From assembly GCA_026225945.1 (NCBI GenBank), contig JAMJFZ010000320.1, positions 9,132,001-9,196,000 on the forward strand: a stretch of 64,000 bases of DNA. The letters are read 5' to 3'. Source of the DNA: Cricetomys ansorgei (Eukaryota; Chordata; Mammalia; Rodentia; Nesomyidae). Shown one piece after another: positions 13,448 to 29,135 of the stretch. The position numbers and the translations under genes are program-made. The first letter of the stretch is position 1. Each line of letters starts with the position of its first letter. The notes beneath the pieces are model-generated. The model was not told the DNA's origin. It saw only the letters and a program-made list of their open reading frames with translations, and searched no databases.

Positions 13448-13565
13448 TCTTTCTTCCTGTCTCTCCCTCCCTCCCTCCTTTCCTCCCTGCCAACCTTCCT
13501 CTCTCTCTCCCAACTTCCTTTTCTCCCTCCCTCTCTCCGTCTATCCTTCCCTCTAGCTCTTCTGA
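13448..13565. repeat. CT-rich (CCTT/CCCT) low-complexity tract
   Basis: About 118 bp almost entirely of C and T on the + strand, mainly TCCCTCC and CTTCCT units. A polypyrimidine tract of this length also explains the proline/serine/leucine-rich open frame that overlaps it. Confidence 0.85.
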
Positions 13566-14356
13566 TCCTTCTTTCTATGTGAGTAATTCTTTCTGTGCTC
13601 CTGTGCTCCAGGTTCTCAGGTAAAATTACCTTAAATAAATTGCCTTACCCCTTTTTTGAAACTGCTGCTTGACCCTGACATAAAAAAAAAACAAAAACAA
13701 AACCCACAGCTAAGCAATGAAAACAAAGGCAACATTTGAAAATCAAGGAATATTGGCCTTCTTCAAAGGCATCTTTAAACATGGCCTGTGATACAAGCCT
13801 TATTTTTCAAGTCATTCTGTCCATTGTTTGGAGGACTGGAGAGACAGATAAATTGAAACTAAAGTGATTTCTGGAAGGGCTTACTGGGAAATTCGGGGAA
13901 TAGAAGAGTTCTGTGGTGATGGACCAGTCTCTTGTCTCACCAAAATTCAGACCACAGTGAACTTTTCTGTAAAACACTCTTTTCATCAATTGGAGCACTT
14001 CCAACTCATGATGTGCCCTACTCCACCCCAAACACTCAAAGACACACTTGGCCTCTTCGCACTTGGAAATGTGCTCCTTGGCATGATTGGGAAGACTGCC
14101 TGCCAGTCAGCCTCAGAGAAGAAGCCATTATCATCCTTCTGTCTGGGGTGGCTTACTCAGTCATCGGAGCTCCTGCCAGGTCAGAAAGGTTGACAGTTAC
14201 TGAAGTGTAGTAAAAAGAGAACTGGGTGATCCAAAACCTGGCCTCTCCATTATGGATCCACTTTCCCGAGTCTCTGTTGATCTACCTGACAAGTGTGTGC
14301 CAAAAGCTGCCACAGGGCACATACTTGGTGAATGAGAGTTTCAAAAATTGCCAGCA

Positions 14357-14460
14357 GGGCATGGTGGCACAGGCCTGTAATCGTAGCACTTGGGAAGCTA
14401 CAGCAGGAGAAATGAGGCCAGTTTGGATTATCCAGCAATTTCTCAAGAAAAATAATGCAA
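14357..14460 (+). mobile_element. B1 SINE, truncated
   Basis: GGGCATGGTGGCACAGGCCT then TGTAATCGTAGCACTTGGGA is the left part of B1 (with the Pol III B-box region further right). The right half is degraded. Confidence 0.75.
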
Positions 14461-14532
14461 AGCATAAAATTGCCGTAGCAGTAAGTACAGTCTCCATACT
14501 AATGTCCTCAGTGGCTATCTTTTAAAATAGAA

Positions 14533-14760
14533 ACTGGAGATAGCTCAGTCAGAAAAGCTCAGATGTAAGGCACGATGGCTCAGGCTGCATCCCGAGCATC
14601 CGCGTGGAGAGCTGGGCTGGTGTCATGGCTTCTCATAAAACAAGGTGGCAGGTTCCTGAGGATTGGCACCCGAGGTTGGCCTTTGGAGTCAGCATACCCC
14701 CAAATTCCATCCCCCCACAAAAATGTACATGCATCCCAACACATCCGCACATACACGTGA
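14533..14760 (+). mobile_element. Possible B4-like SINE
   Basis: Begins with a tRNA-like head (CTGGAGATAGCTCAGTCAG) and ends in a CACATACACG-rich tail. The middle is too diverged to place securely. Confidence 0.4.
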
Positions 14761-15144
14761 GTAGGCATTACTAAACACATGCTGCTTGTTGGAAATTGAG
14801 TGTTTTATGCCTTCATCACAGACACCTGACTTGGCTCGCTTGATCCAGTTGGCAGGGAACTGGGAATGGTGTAGCTGATATTTCTTTAAGAACAGAGTAT
14901 ATCTGTAGATATCGGAATCTTTGGGTAGGGGATATTTTACTGAGTCAAGGTTGTAGCTGAGAGTGTGCCGTTCTCAACTATGGGAAAACTCACTCTGTGT
15001 TTAACTGAGACGCTGTTTTAGAGCATTATCAAGGAAAGGGCACACGTTCCGACATTGCTCAGAAGCTTCCACTAGGGTCATTGACAGAGGTGCCAGGCTG
15101 CTCCCTCTGCAGACTTGCCTTATCAGGTATCTTCTTTCTCCTAG

Positions 15145-15212
15145 GGCTTTAAAGACCCTGTGTACCGGGCGAGACGAAAGCAATTTGCTGACATTGCCTA
15201 CAACTACCGCCA
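15145..15212 (+). CDS. Pah: Phenylalanine hydroxylase, exon 5 (residues 148-170)
   Basis: A 68-bp exon reading GFKDPVYRARRKQFADIAY and NYR, with the first two bases of His170 at its end. It encodes an early catalytic-domain helix with the basic RARRK stretch. The acceptor is TTTCTCCTAG and the donor GTAAGT. Length and phase equal human exon 5 (c.442-509). Upstream exon 4 ends cleanly at codon 147, so the join is in frame. Confidence 0.98.
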
Positions 15213-16209
15213 GTAAGTCTCCCTGTTGGACAACTGAGAGAAGAGCATACCCCTCTTTCTCTAGGTTGGAAACAAACAGTCTAGAACATCCTGCTTTGTG
15301 TGTGTGTGTGTGTGTCTGTTTGTCTGTCTGTGTTTAAGCTCTCTCCTTAATAACATGTTTTAAAAAATTGCATCTAGGTCAAACAAAACTATCCATGGTG
15401 CTGCAGCCCAGCTCTCTCCTAAGCTTTGTTAGCTAATCGTTCACTGTGTCTGAAATAATTAGAAAGGCTTCCATTGTGAACGAAACAGCCTCTGGTCTTT
15501 TCCACATTAGTCCAGGAAAGGGAATCTGGCTGTGAAATAACGAATTACTGGAGCCTTTGGACTAGTCACACCTCGGTGTTCTACTTACCTGGTGTGACCC
15601 AGCTGTGTAGGGAAACCGTCAGATGGGATTTATTTTATTTTATTTTTCCTGTTCAGAATTCTATCTTATCTTAGCCAAAACAAAATGGCCACATCCAAAG
15701 TGTTGTTTGGGAACATAACAGCTTTGCCACTGTGAGTCCTCAGGAGCTATGTAAATTGTGACTTGGGAAGCTTGGTGTTGGGGGGACAGCAGTTTCTGAG
15801 TTAAGGGGATAAGAAAAGACATGGGCAAAAGGAAACTCCAGAGTTGTCCGGAGACTGAGGTACTAGTGCTTTAATAGCTTTGGTAGAATGTCAGCGACAT
15901 AAGGAGATGCTGGGGGCCTTATGTGGTGAATACCGATCTACCTGTAGATAGAAAGACATCCGGGACTCCACCTTCTCCGAATATTTCCAGGAGTGGTAGG
16001 GTCCAGAGCTCTGTGACCATTTGGGCCCTGGCTTCTGCTTCCATCCTCACCTTTGCCCCACAAAGTCAGTTCAGGCAAGATCTCTTCTTTCCAGTCCAAT
16101 TTGATTATTTGTGATTATCTTTGCTAAGTGTTTGTGCTTTTGTTAAATTACACACACACGCAGACACACACACACATACCCACACACTCTCACACACACA
16201 TTATCTGAA

Positions 16210-16345
16210 TGCATATAGTTAGTATTGTAATAAATCCTCATTTTTAAATGAGGAAATGGAAGAGGAAATACGCTGAATAACTTGTCAAAGACGGATACTA
16301 GTAAGTGACAAAGGCAGGTTTTAAATTTATCCATCCCTAGAACCG
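16210..16345 (-). repeat. MIR SINE remnant
   Basis: Antisense MIR-like text: AATCCTCATTTTTAAATGAG, a GAGGAAATACGCTGAATAAC block and CTAGTAAGTGACAAAGGCAG. A short CACACA run lies just to the left. Confidence 0.6.
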
Positions 16346-16821
16346 TCCTCACCATTCCCTGGCGTCTAGGAACCTCGAGCAGAGGCAGATCCAGGACTGA
16401 GGGGCTCATTCTTTCTGCCTCATGTCTTGTTCCTGTTTTCAGGCTTGACATCATCTGTCTCAGAGGCAGGTTCCATGGAATGCCCTAACCACCTGAGAAG
16501 TTCTGATCCTTTCCTACAAAGTCAGACAAGGTCCTGTGATTGGGTCTTGTTAGTTTGGCTAGACACGGACCCATCTGTCAGCCAATCATTGTGAGCGGGA
16601 TGAAGAGACTCTATGATTGAATAACCTTGCCCACACTGCCACCTGTAAAGGTAGCCACTGAGGGTCCTCTTTCTCAAACCCCACAGACTGAAAGGGGTGG
16701 GAGGTGCTTTAGTGCAAGAAGGGGAAAGAGACGCAGGGTCCCTGGAAGAGCAAATGTCAAGTAGGAGAATGGCTCCGCTGCACATTCAAAATGTCACCAC
16801 TTCTGGAAACTTGTTGCAGAA

Positions 16822-16822
16822 G

Positions 16823-16865
<43 letters not shown>

Positions 16866-16880
16866 ATCTATCTATCTATC
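16822..16880. repeat. (CTAT)n microsatellite
   Basis: About 14 tetranucleotide units with a one-unit interruption (CATC) near 16865. It is followed within 25 bp by a (TG)n run. Confidence 0.95.
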
Positions 16881-16899
16881 CATCTAGCAATCATTTATT

Positions 16900-16901
16900 A
16901 T

Positions 16902-16947
<46 letters not shown>

Positions 16948-17070
16948 CTCGCTATGGTTCATGTGTAGAATTCAGAGGGCAACTTGTGTGAATCAGCTTC
17001 TCTGCCATGTGGTTTCTATCAGACTTGGCAGCAAGTGCCCTTACTCATGGAGCTATCCTTCTGGTCCCAT
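16900..17070 (-). mobile_element. tRNA-type SINE with (TG)n tail
   Basis: A (TG)21-type run (16903-16944) leads into GAATTCAGAGGGCAACTTGT, then TTGGCAGCAAGTGCCCTTAC, and ends ATGGAGCTATCCTTCTGG. This is the reverse complement of a rodent tRNA-derived SINE (B3/B4 group). Confidence 0.65.
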
Positions 17071-17973
17071 CGATGCCTTTTTTTTGAAATGAGAACTAGT
17101 TATAATGACCAATGGTTATTGTCAGTCCCAATATTAGGTACAAATGTATTACTTTATGCATAACATTACGTATAATCTTGTCTACATTAAAAATACTTGT
17201 TAACTGCAGGACTAATGCTCATAGAGGTTTACTACACCGCCCCAGACTACACATTTGGAAAATGGCAGAGCCAAGTTTTGATCAGTTTCTATTTCCAAAA
17301 CCTTTCCTTTTATCTCCATCCCCACTTAACCCTGGATTATGGTGTAGTCTCAGGCAAAAGCTCACCTGACACTGTTTTGCAGTCCCTGCCGGGCAACCAG
17401 AAGATCTGAGCTTGAGTCCTTTCATTTCTCAATCAACAGTCTGTCTTTCCTTCCTAACCCTGCACACCCTTCCTAGAAAATAACAGACTTTGCTCTAAAG
17501 TCCTTGGATGAGGTACAATTGTGAAAATGCAGGAGGAACTCAGTTTGGAATCAGATTCACAGTTTCAAGGTAAACAGTCCCACTTCGTCCCAGACTCTAT
17601 GTCCCTGGTGAGGGGAGCAGGCCTGCAGCCCAGGGTACAGTCCCGGGTCCGGGAAGTCAGGCTTTGTTTGCCTTTCATTGTTTTCAGGACACAGCTCAGA
17701 AGCTTCCAAACCAATGACGCTTAAACTGCAGCTTGTATCAGTCACCTAGGGAGCGTATTAAGACCCACTTGTCCTTGACTTTCCTCCCTCGTGCACTCAG
17801 GATTGTGGAGCAGGGTCATATGTAGGTGCTTTGATAAATGGCGAATATAAGTATATCTTATACCTTGTATGGGCTTGCTTATTTGTTCCTCCATCCCAAT
17901 ATTTATAAATTTCTAACCTTTGGTCTAGAATGTCGTTAATTGATAAATCTGCCTACTTATGCTATGTAGCATC

Positions 17974-18001
17974 ACGTGCGCGCGCACACACACACACACA
18001 G

Positions 18002-18032
<31 letters not shown>

Positions 18033-18099
18033 TACATACAAACTCACACACAGACACACACACACACACACACATACATACATACAAACTCACACACAG

Positions 18100-18130
<31 letters not shown>

Positions 18131-18328
18131 TACAAACTCACACACAGACACACACACACACACACAGACTCACACACAGACACATAGACACATAGACACA
18201 CACAGACTCACACACACAGACTCATACACAGACACACAGACACACACACACAGACTCACACACAGACACACAGACACACAAACACATACACATATAGACA
18301 CAGACACAGACACACACACACACACCTT
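17974..18328. repeat. Complex (CA)n array with 46-48 bp higher-order unit
   Basis: About 355 bp of CA-rich sequence. Within it a compound unit (CA run, CATACATACA, AACTCACACACAGACA) repeats with the AACTCA marker at 18041, 18087 and 18135, so the period is 46-48 bp. Shorter GACT/CACACAGA variants follow to 18328. This is a microsatellite that has acquired a minisatellite-like order. Confidence 0.9.
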
Positions 18329-18926
18329 ACGATATGTAGATACATATACTGCGGAACCTTAGCCTACGTTGAAATAGCTTCATAACTTCCCAGGAACGGA
18401 AGCATCAGACTCAGCAGGTATAAACTTCCCGAACAAGTTTCAAATATACACCCTATCTATTTAATCCGGGTTAATCAGAGTTGATTGCTTTAGCTGACAT
18501 AATACAAGGCACTGTGGTGCTTTCACTGAACTTGGGTGCCTCTGTTTGGAAAGAGGATGCACTGTCCAGTTGTCTCAGCCGCCACTCTTTGTGCTGCCCC
18601 GTACACACTCCTTTATGCCTGTATTCACCTGCCTAGTCTCTGAGAGCAAGTATATATTTTAAACAGTTGGCCTGTTAGAAGAGCAGAAAGACCAAACGAC
18701 TTCTCAGAAAGATAGCAAATCCTCAACCAAGCCATGTTTTCATGCGGGTATCAACACAATTGTGTTTCTTGTGAGATTTTCCTCTTTCAAACAATACTTG
18801 AATTCCATGCTGGTCAGTGGTAGCACCTCACAAATTCTGGAGTCCCAACTGCCTCTGTTGACCTCACCATATCATGCGTCCTGACCCTTCCCTGCTGGAG
18901 TCACCTATCCCATGCCTGTATTCTAG

Positions 18927-19123
18927 TGGGCAGCCCATCCCTCGGGTGGAGTACACAGAGGAAGAGAAGAAGACCTGGGGGACAGTGTTCAGGACACTGA
19001 AGGCCTTGTATAAAACACATGCCTGCTACGAGCACAACCACATTTTCCCACTTCTGGAAAAGTACTGCGGTTTCCGTGAAGACAACATTCCCCAGCTGGA
19101 AGATGTTTCTCAGTTTCTGCAGA
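18927..19123 (+). CDS. Pah: Phenylalanine hydroxylase, exon 6 (residues 170-236)
   Basis: A 197-bp exon completing His170 and reading [19 protein letters not shown]... to SQFLQ, ending with the first base of Thr236. It belongs to the catalytic domain. The acceptor is CCTGTATTCTAG and the donor GTAAGT. Length and phase equal human exon 6 (c.510-706). Compared with the human protein as I know it, substitutions include Ala196, His206 and Arg220, all common in rodents. The frame is open on both sides, from an ATG at 18874 to a stop at 19414, but only the exon matches the enzyme. Confidence 0.98.
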
Positions 19124-19504
19124 GTAAGTCCGCATCAGGTCAGAGCCCTGCAGACGGTGGGGTGGAGGGTGGGGGTGGGGAGCAAGTGAAGGCTGTTGTG
19201 AGCAAGGATGACAGGGTGCAGGCTGAGTTTCCCGGGAAGAACCCAGCTGCACTGTCTCCTGCCTTCCCTCTCACCTCCATTACTGAGCTTCTTCTATCCA
19301 AGCAAGATTTCCAGGTGCGCGTTTTTGCCATGCAGCTGTCTCTGAAAGGATTTTCTTTCGTGTTTAAAGCCCAAGGTGTCCAGTCAGTATTTTCCTTGCA
19401 GCCACCATTGTTGTGAGATGGCTACAATGTCAGTTCAAGGAAAAAGTATGCTCTTTGTGGGTCAGTGCCAAGAGTCCCTAGCTCTGAGTCTAAGCATCTG
19501 GGAT

Positions 19505-19675
19505 GAATTCTGCCTTTGACCTTTTCTGGTTGTGTAAAGCTGCCTTCATGTTGTCATCTGTCAAATAGACACCGTCATCCCATTGGCAATCTTTACAGGG
19601 AAATCATTAGAACGGGGTGAGATGTTGCATATGAGAGCACGAGGCATAGCACTGGGTCCGTAGTCAGCGTTCTGT
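19505..19675 (+). repeat. MIR SINE remnant
   Basis: Sense-orientation MIR-like order: TTCTGGTTGTGTAAAGCTGC, then TGTCATCTGTCAAATAGACA, and an end resembling ...GCATAGCACTGGGTCCGTAG. Confidence 0.5.
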
Positions 19676-20269
19676 GAATCGGGGGGCAGGGGGGTTAATG
19701 GCAATGTGAGAAGCTCAGGGGTACATTATCTGGACAATGAGCCTCTGCATAGCCTTTCCAAAAGAGATGAATGATTTTCTTTCTGACGATAGGGTGCCAA
19801 TTCAGCAAAACCCAAACAGTCAACTAGTTCATTTTGAACACCTATTATATGCTAGGCAGAAAAAGAAGTAAGGTGACAAACCACAGTCATATAGAAAGGA
19901 AGATTTTTTCTATACATCAGAAACTTGAAAAGATAGGAAATGGGCCAAAAAAGATATGTGTATGTGTGCGGGGGGTGGGGGGCGGAGGTTTGAACTGGAA
20001 CAGACTGGATGAGATCATCTTCAAGGTCTCACCCATTTCTAGGATAAAGCAGGAGCAAGAGTTCAAACAGAATAATTATCAGCTTGAAAATGTACAGTGA
20101 AAGGAGAGAGAGCTGGTCCCCAAGAGAGTCTCTGGCTTCACCCTATGCTGTGGCCAGTAGGAAGAATGATAATATATCAGTGTTAGTGGTCGAGAACTTA
20201 TATAATTGCAATCAATAGATTTTAAAACCATGTGGTCTGTGGCTGTGGCCCTGGACTAAAAGCTTCAAG

Positions 20270-20400
20270 CCATGTCTCAGCTTCCCCATCCTCAAATGAG
20301 ACTGATAAAATGTCTTTCTCACAGATATTGGAAAGGTTAGCTTGTGCAAAGTGCTTAGAGCTGTTCCTGACATATGCTAGGTCGTATGTAGCATTAGTTA
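20270..20400 (+). repeat. MIR SINE remnant
   Basis: Sense MIR-like blocks: CTCAGCTTCCCCATCCTCAA, ATGAGACTGATAAAATG, then GCAAAGTGCTTAGAGCTGTT. Confidence 0.55.
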
Positions 20401-20631
20401 TTGACATTAGCAGTACCACTATGTACTTTCCAGCGCAGAGTGGATTCAGAAACATGTAGGAAACAGAGGAAGGTTATCAATTAGTAGCCTTAAAGAGAAG
20501 CTGTGTTGGAGGATGTGGTATAGATGTGTGCCCACACATACTTTGCCCCTTGATTAGGGAACATCTGTCAGTTCTCAGTGCCTCCTACATTGTAGAGTGA
20601 AGAGAAAGCAGCATACACTGCTTTATGGATA

Positions 20632-20700
20632 GGAGAGAGAGAGGAGAAAGAGAGAGATGAGACAGAGACAGAGACAAAGAGAGACAGAGAGAGAGAGACT
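20632..20700. repeat. AG-rich (GAGA)n tract
   Basis: About 70 bp dominated by GAGAGA, GAGACA and AAAGAGAG units on the + strand. Confidence 0.9.
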
Positions 20701-20959
20701 GGATACAATAATTTTCTCTTCCCCATTGCTCCCATCAGACAGGACATTTCCCCTCCCAGCATGAGCTGTGTGTGGCATGGTAGAGAATCTGGAAGTGCTC
20801 ATTGTACATTCTATTCCTGATGTTGAATCAGAGATCTCCTTGCTACTCTGGAAACATGAGAAGTAATGGGAAATTGTTTGGTCCTCATAAACAGTAACAA
20901 AAGAGAAAGTTCCTGGATGTTTGCAATAGAGTAGGCTCTACTAAGTAATTTTTAGTCAT

Positions 20960-21100
20960 TATTGTTTTGATGCTTAGAATATCTCTCAACAGTATCTCCC
21001 ATCTACATTTTGTGAGTGAGAAAACCGAGGCTCAACAGTGAGTTTACTTGACCCAAAGCAGCCAAAGGGACAGAGACCAGAAGTCAAGTCTCCTTGGTAG
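20960..21100 (-). repeat. MIR SINE remnant
   Basis: Antisense MIR-like blocks: ATTTTGTGAGTGAGAAAACC, GAGGCTCAACAGTGAG, then a CCCAAAGCAGCCAAAGGGAC-like block. Confidence 0.6.
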
Positions 21101-21182
21101 CAAAGCCCACATTCTTGTTTCATTGGTTCTCTACTTGGGGGTTTGTAGCCTCTCTGGCTTCACCATGAGCTTTGAGTTTTAG

Positions 21183-22419
<1,237 letters not shown>

Positions 22420-23070
22420 TGACTAAATTACTGGAATGAGTCAATCCCTCATAAAGGGGCATTCAAAATGGTCTGGTAGAGTGGAAACAAGATACAAGTC
22501 TCTGATCCCACCCAAGAAGAACAGCACCAAGAAGGGTGTGTGGTTCCATGGACCAGGCTGAATAGTCATTCTAAGAACAGCAGCCTGGGGTTGGTGATTG
22601 CCCATTCTCTGACATGCCTATGATCAATTTGCTAATCTCAAAGATCTTGTCAGGTATACATTCAGAGCCTTCTCACTGATGAAAAACATCTCTGATCTTT
22701 ATGTAGACGTCACTTCAGTGACTTCCAAATTTGCCTAGTGCTTTCCATACAGAACTCTTTTTAGAGACATTGGCACTATCCATCTTGTCAGGTACTCAAA
22801 CTAGATAAGATGACATTTGCCAAGAATCTGTCAACAATCTTATGTACAATTAACTAAAGAAAGAAGGAAACAAGGAAGTAAAGAGAAAAGAAAGAACCAA
22901 ATGTCTTGTTGCCATCGTCAAAACAGCACCATGGCCTTGATTCATCTTGTGCAGTAATGAAAAAGCTTAAAGCACTTTTTCTGATGAGTTAAAAAATTCT
23001 TCTAATTGGCCCCCATCACTGAGCGGGAGTCTAAAACATTATCGTGTGTTTGTGTGTGGGTGGGGGTGTT

Positions 23071-23286
23071 CTAGGGAGATGGCTCAGCAGTTAAGAGAGT
23101 ATACTTCTCTTGCAGAGGACCACAGTTTTTGACTAAGCAATCACATGGGGCAACTAATAGCCGCCTGTAACTGTAGCTCCAAGGGTTCTGATGACTATGG
23201 TCTCTGCGGGCATCTGCACTCATGTGAACATGCCCACGCTTATACACACAGGCATACAAATAATTTAAAAAAACTATAAAAAATAT
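23071..23286 (+). mobile_element. B2/B3 SINE
   Basis: Begins CTAGGGAGATGGCTCAGCAG (tRNA-like head with A-box), continues TTAAGAGAGTATACTTCTC, then CTGTAACTGTAGCTCCAAGG, and ends in a CACACAGG/ATAATTTAAAAAAA tail. Confidence 0.85.
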
Positions 23287-24226
23287 TTTAAAACACATTG
23301 GGTAGTGGAAGACTGAGTGATGGCTCTGAGGAGCTTCTAGACCCAACCCAGAGGATTAGCCAATGGAACTGTGTGAATTGGGACAAGTTGTGAGGCCATC
23401 CCATGCCTCAATTTCCACAGATTTGGATCAGTAAAATGCCTTCCTTATTAGTCTTCTTTCTCACTAGAAAGAAAGATGATCAAAGGATGACTCAAGAGTA
23501 AATGCGCCAAGTAGGAATTTCAGAGTAATGACATTGTTTGCGACTCTACAAGCATTTCCCATTAGCTACAAGAAGTATTTCCACCACGGAATGATGAAGC
23601 TGCCATTTGGTATTTGAAACAAACCAAATAAAAAGTTCAGCTGATTCTTTGACTACTTAGAGGACGTAGGCTCTCAAAACAAAAACACCTGTTACTTCCA
23701 TGTGAGGTTTGGGAATTGTGGCGCTCAGAAGCCATTGGATGTTAGAAGTGGGAGTGTCTGGCTGAACTTTAATTGTGGAAGTGTTATTGCCAATAGTGTA
23801 GTTACAGCTGCCAAGATGGTTGTTGATTGCTCAAGGCAGTTTTAAAACAGGGACTTGTTAGTGTAATAGGAGAATTAGAAGCTTTCTCCTTGGAGAATAG
23901 AAACCTTGACTTGTTAACACCAGAGATCTTCTATCTAGCTGGATGGCAGGTGGCAGTCTTCTTTAAATCATTAGCATTTTGGGTAAGCCTGGAGAAGACT
24001 GGACAACTAATGTCTACAGATATTGTAGAATCATCTGTTTGACCTACTCTCAACTTTGACATGGCTAGTCCCAAGGCCAAGAGTTTTTCTATGAGAACAT
24101 TTTGTTTTGATTTAAAGGCAGAAGTTCCTTATCACTGTAGGGCAGTCTGGGGTGGTGATGGAGTATAGAGGGATATTGGGGGCTCTTGTTTTAGCCACGC
24201 TCTTGCTTATAAAACAATTATGACAA

Positions 24227-24370
24227 GGCATTGGATGTTGTGGCACACATGTGTAATTTCAGCACTTGGGAGACGGAGGGAGGAAGAGCAAGGATCCCAA
24301 CCTATCCTTGCCTATATAGTCAGTTTGAAGCTAGCCGGGGATACATGAGACCTTATTTTAAAAAAAAATA
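24227..24370 (+). mobile_element. B1 SINE
   Basis: TGTTGTGGCACACATGTGTA, ATTTCAGCACTTGGGAG, then a GTTTGAAGCTAGCCGGGG block and an A-rich tail. It is older than the other B1 copies by its number of changes. Confidence 0.75.
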
Positions 24371-26249
24371 ATGGCAAGAGAAAAGGGCTGGTATTTGACC
24401 TTAGTTTATCAATGAATTCTGTTAAACTCAGGACTGGCATATCTAAGAAGGTGGGTAGTGTAGAGACGGAGGAGAAATGGGGTAGTAGAGCCAGCCTAAG
24501 GGCTATCTGAATTTGACTTACCCTAAACCAGACAGTACTTTTGAAGGATAGCATAGGCCATCCTCTCTGTGCTCCGAGAGCAGAGCAGTGATACAAAATA
24601 TACAGCCTCTTGTTTCAAAATAGACCAAATCATTAATCTTCCTCTGTCCACACCCATTCCTCTGGTGATCTTAGCTAATCTCATGGCTCTGAATACTATC
24701 TCTAATATAATAACTTCAGTGCCAAATTCAGGCTTATATGAGCCATCAACTCAATGTCTCCTCTTTCGTGGTGATTAGACATCTCTATATTCCTGCCCAA
24801 AGCTGACTTTTGAATCTTCTTCAGAACTTCTCTACCCATAGGTTTCCTTGTATGAGTCCATGGCAACTCCACTCTAAGACTTTCTTACATCAAAACTACA
24901 CTTAGGGTTATTATTGACTCCTGTCTTTGAAACAACCAAATATTTTTGAAAATTGTATGTGTTCTATCTTCCAACTGTGTAGAAACTGGTCGTTTCCCAT
25001 CATATCCACTCTCACAAATGTGATCTCAGCCACTATCACTCCTCACTTGCTTTCTGTAGCTTACTCGCTGGCTCCCTACCATTGCTCTTGACCCCTACAG
25101 TCTATTCTCACATAGGAGCTAGAGAAAGTCTTCTGTGACGATCCTACATCATGTCCACTCCAGAACATTTTATAAACATGTATGAAATTATCAAAGAAGA
25201 AAACTAATAAAAGTTATTAAAAATCCTAGAGTGGATTTTCATTTCACTTAAAAGAAAAACCCAAGTCCTAAAATGTCTTAAAAAAAAGTCCATATGATCG
25301 CATTTGGGATTGTAAACATTACCTACCAATACTTTTACTGTGCTCTAACCATGCTTGTGCCTCTCTGCTCCCTCAAGTATCCCACATTTCCCTTTCTTAG
25401 AGATTATTCCCACTGATCGTCTGTTGGCTGTTTGCTGTGAAGTATCCTTCCTTCCATCATCAGTAGAACAAACAACATTCAAGTCTTTCCCCAAGTACTA
25501 CCTTCTTGATGATGCTTCTCTGGTACCCAAATTAATAATGCAGATATATAAAAATAACTTTTTATATATCTATGTACACATTAATAATTGTGTATCTTTA
25601 CATTTACCACAATGCCAAGGGTATTTGTCAATTTTGTATTTTCTGGCACATAGGAGGCATTTAATACATGCTTTTGGAGTGGATGAATGCATATGTTTAG
25701 AACAACACATACAGAAAGAAAAAAGAAAACTATTAAAGAGACAGAGACCACTAGAGGAGTTTTGTGATTGAGGCTATAGTTAGTGATACATGGTGCTTCA
25801 GTCTCCAGCTATTCATATGTATGGAATGCATCATTCCATACACTTCTCTGCAGTATTCCTGTGGTATTTACAAGGTACTTAATTAAGACTCAACCCTATC
25901 CCAGAAGTCCCTCTCATGTTGTGTGTGTGGAAGATATCACTTGGCTGTTGTCAAGAGATGATGTTTTAGAGCTAACTCTGTGTCCATACATAGGCTACCC
26001 TATTATTTTATTTTTGTAAAGTGAATGCAAAGGAACCAAGTACCAGTGATATATTTTATCTGCTCTTGAAGTCTGTGTCTCTTGATGTCTGGTCTGGCTA
26101 GGGCAGACTTCTAAGAATATGCACAGTCTATCTGGGCCCTTCAGAAGATACTTAATCACACATTACCTGCCCATGATTGGTGCCATGTTAGCACTGAGGG
26201 TAAAGTTTTGATATGGGTTGTGCCAGTGACTCTGTTTCTCCACACACAG

Positions 26250-26306
26250 GAAATTGGGCTTGCTTCTCTGGGCGCACCTGATGAGTACATTGAGAAACTG
26301 GCCACA
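26250..26306 (+). CDS. Pah: Phenylalanine hydroxylase, exon 9 (residues 305-323)
   Basis: A 57-bp exon, the shortest of the gene in this window, reading EIGLASLGAPDEYIEKLAT with whole codons at both ends. It forms part of the catalytic-domain wall between the His ligands and Glu330. The acceptor is TTCTCCACACACAG and the donor GTAAGT. Length equals human exon 9 (c.913-969). Both flanking splice phases are 0, so skipping it would keep the frame but remove 19 catalytic residues. Confidence 0.97.
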
Positions 26307-29001
<2,695 letters not shown>

Positions 29002-29135
29002 TACTGTTTATCAGACAAGCCAAAGCTCCTGCCCCTGGAGCTAGAGAAGACAGCCTGCCAGGAGTACAATGTCACAGAGTTCCAGCCCCTGTACTATGTG
29101 GCTGAGAGTTTCAATGATGCCAAAGAGAAAGTGAG
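29002..29135 (+). CDS. Pah: Phenylalanine hydroxylase, exon 11 (residues 356-400)
   Basis: A 134-bp exon reading [19 protein letters not shown], then [19 protein letters not shown], then DAKEKV, ending two bases into Arg400. It completes most of the catalytic domain. The acceptor is GGTTCCTACAG and the donor GTAAGA. Length and phase equal human exon 11 (c.1066-1199). Asn378 stands where I recall Ser in rat, Thr in mouse and Thr in human, one reason to think the species is neither mouse nor rat. Confidence 0.98.

Larger units (their letters stand above)
15213..18926 (+). other. Pah: Pah intron 5 (3.7 kb)
   Basis: Non-coding. It holds a short TG run (15296-15314), a MIR (about 16210-16345), a (CTAT)n array plus (TG)n with a tRNA-type SINE (16822-17070), and a long CA array (17974-18328). 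Nothing gene-like is seen elsewhere in the intron. Confidence 0.9.

Noticed and set aside
13376..13582. Pro/Ser/Leu-rich open frame
   Set aside because: Produced by the CT-rich low-complexity tract.
17974..18328. CRISPR-like spaced repeats
   Set aside because: The units are CA-based microsatellite variants without unique spacers, in mammalian intron DNA.
17930..18362. Long His/Thr-rich open frames
   Set aside because: They are translations of the CA microsatellite.
25160..25215. Short L1 3' end
   Set aside because: Only about 20 bases resemble the L1 terminus; too little to call.
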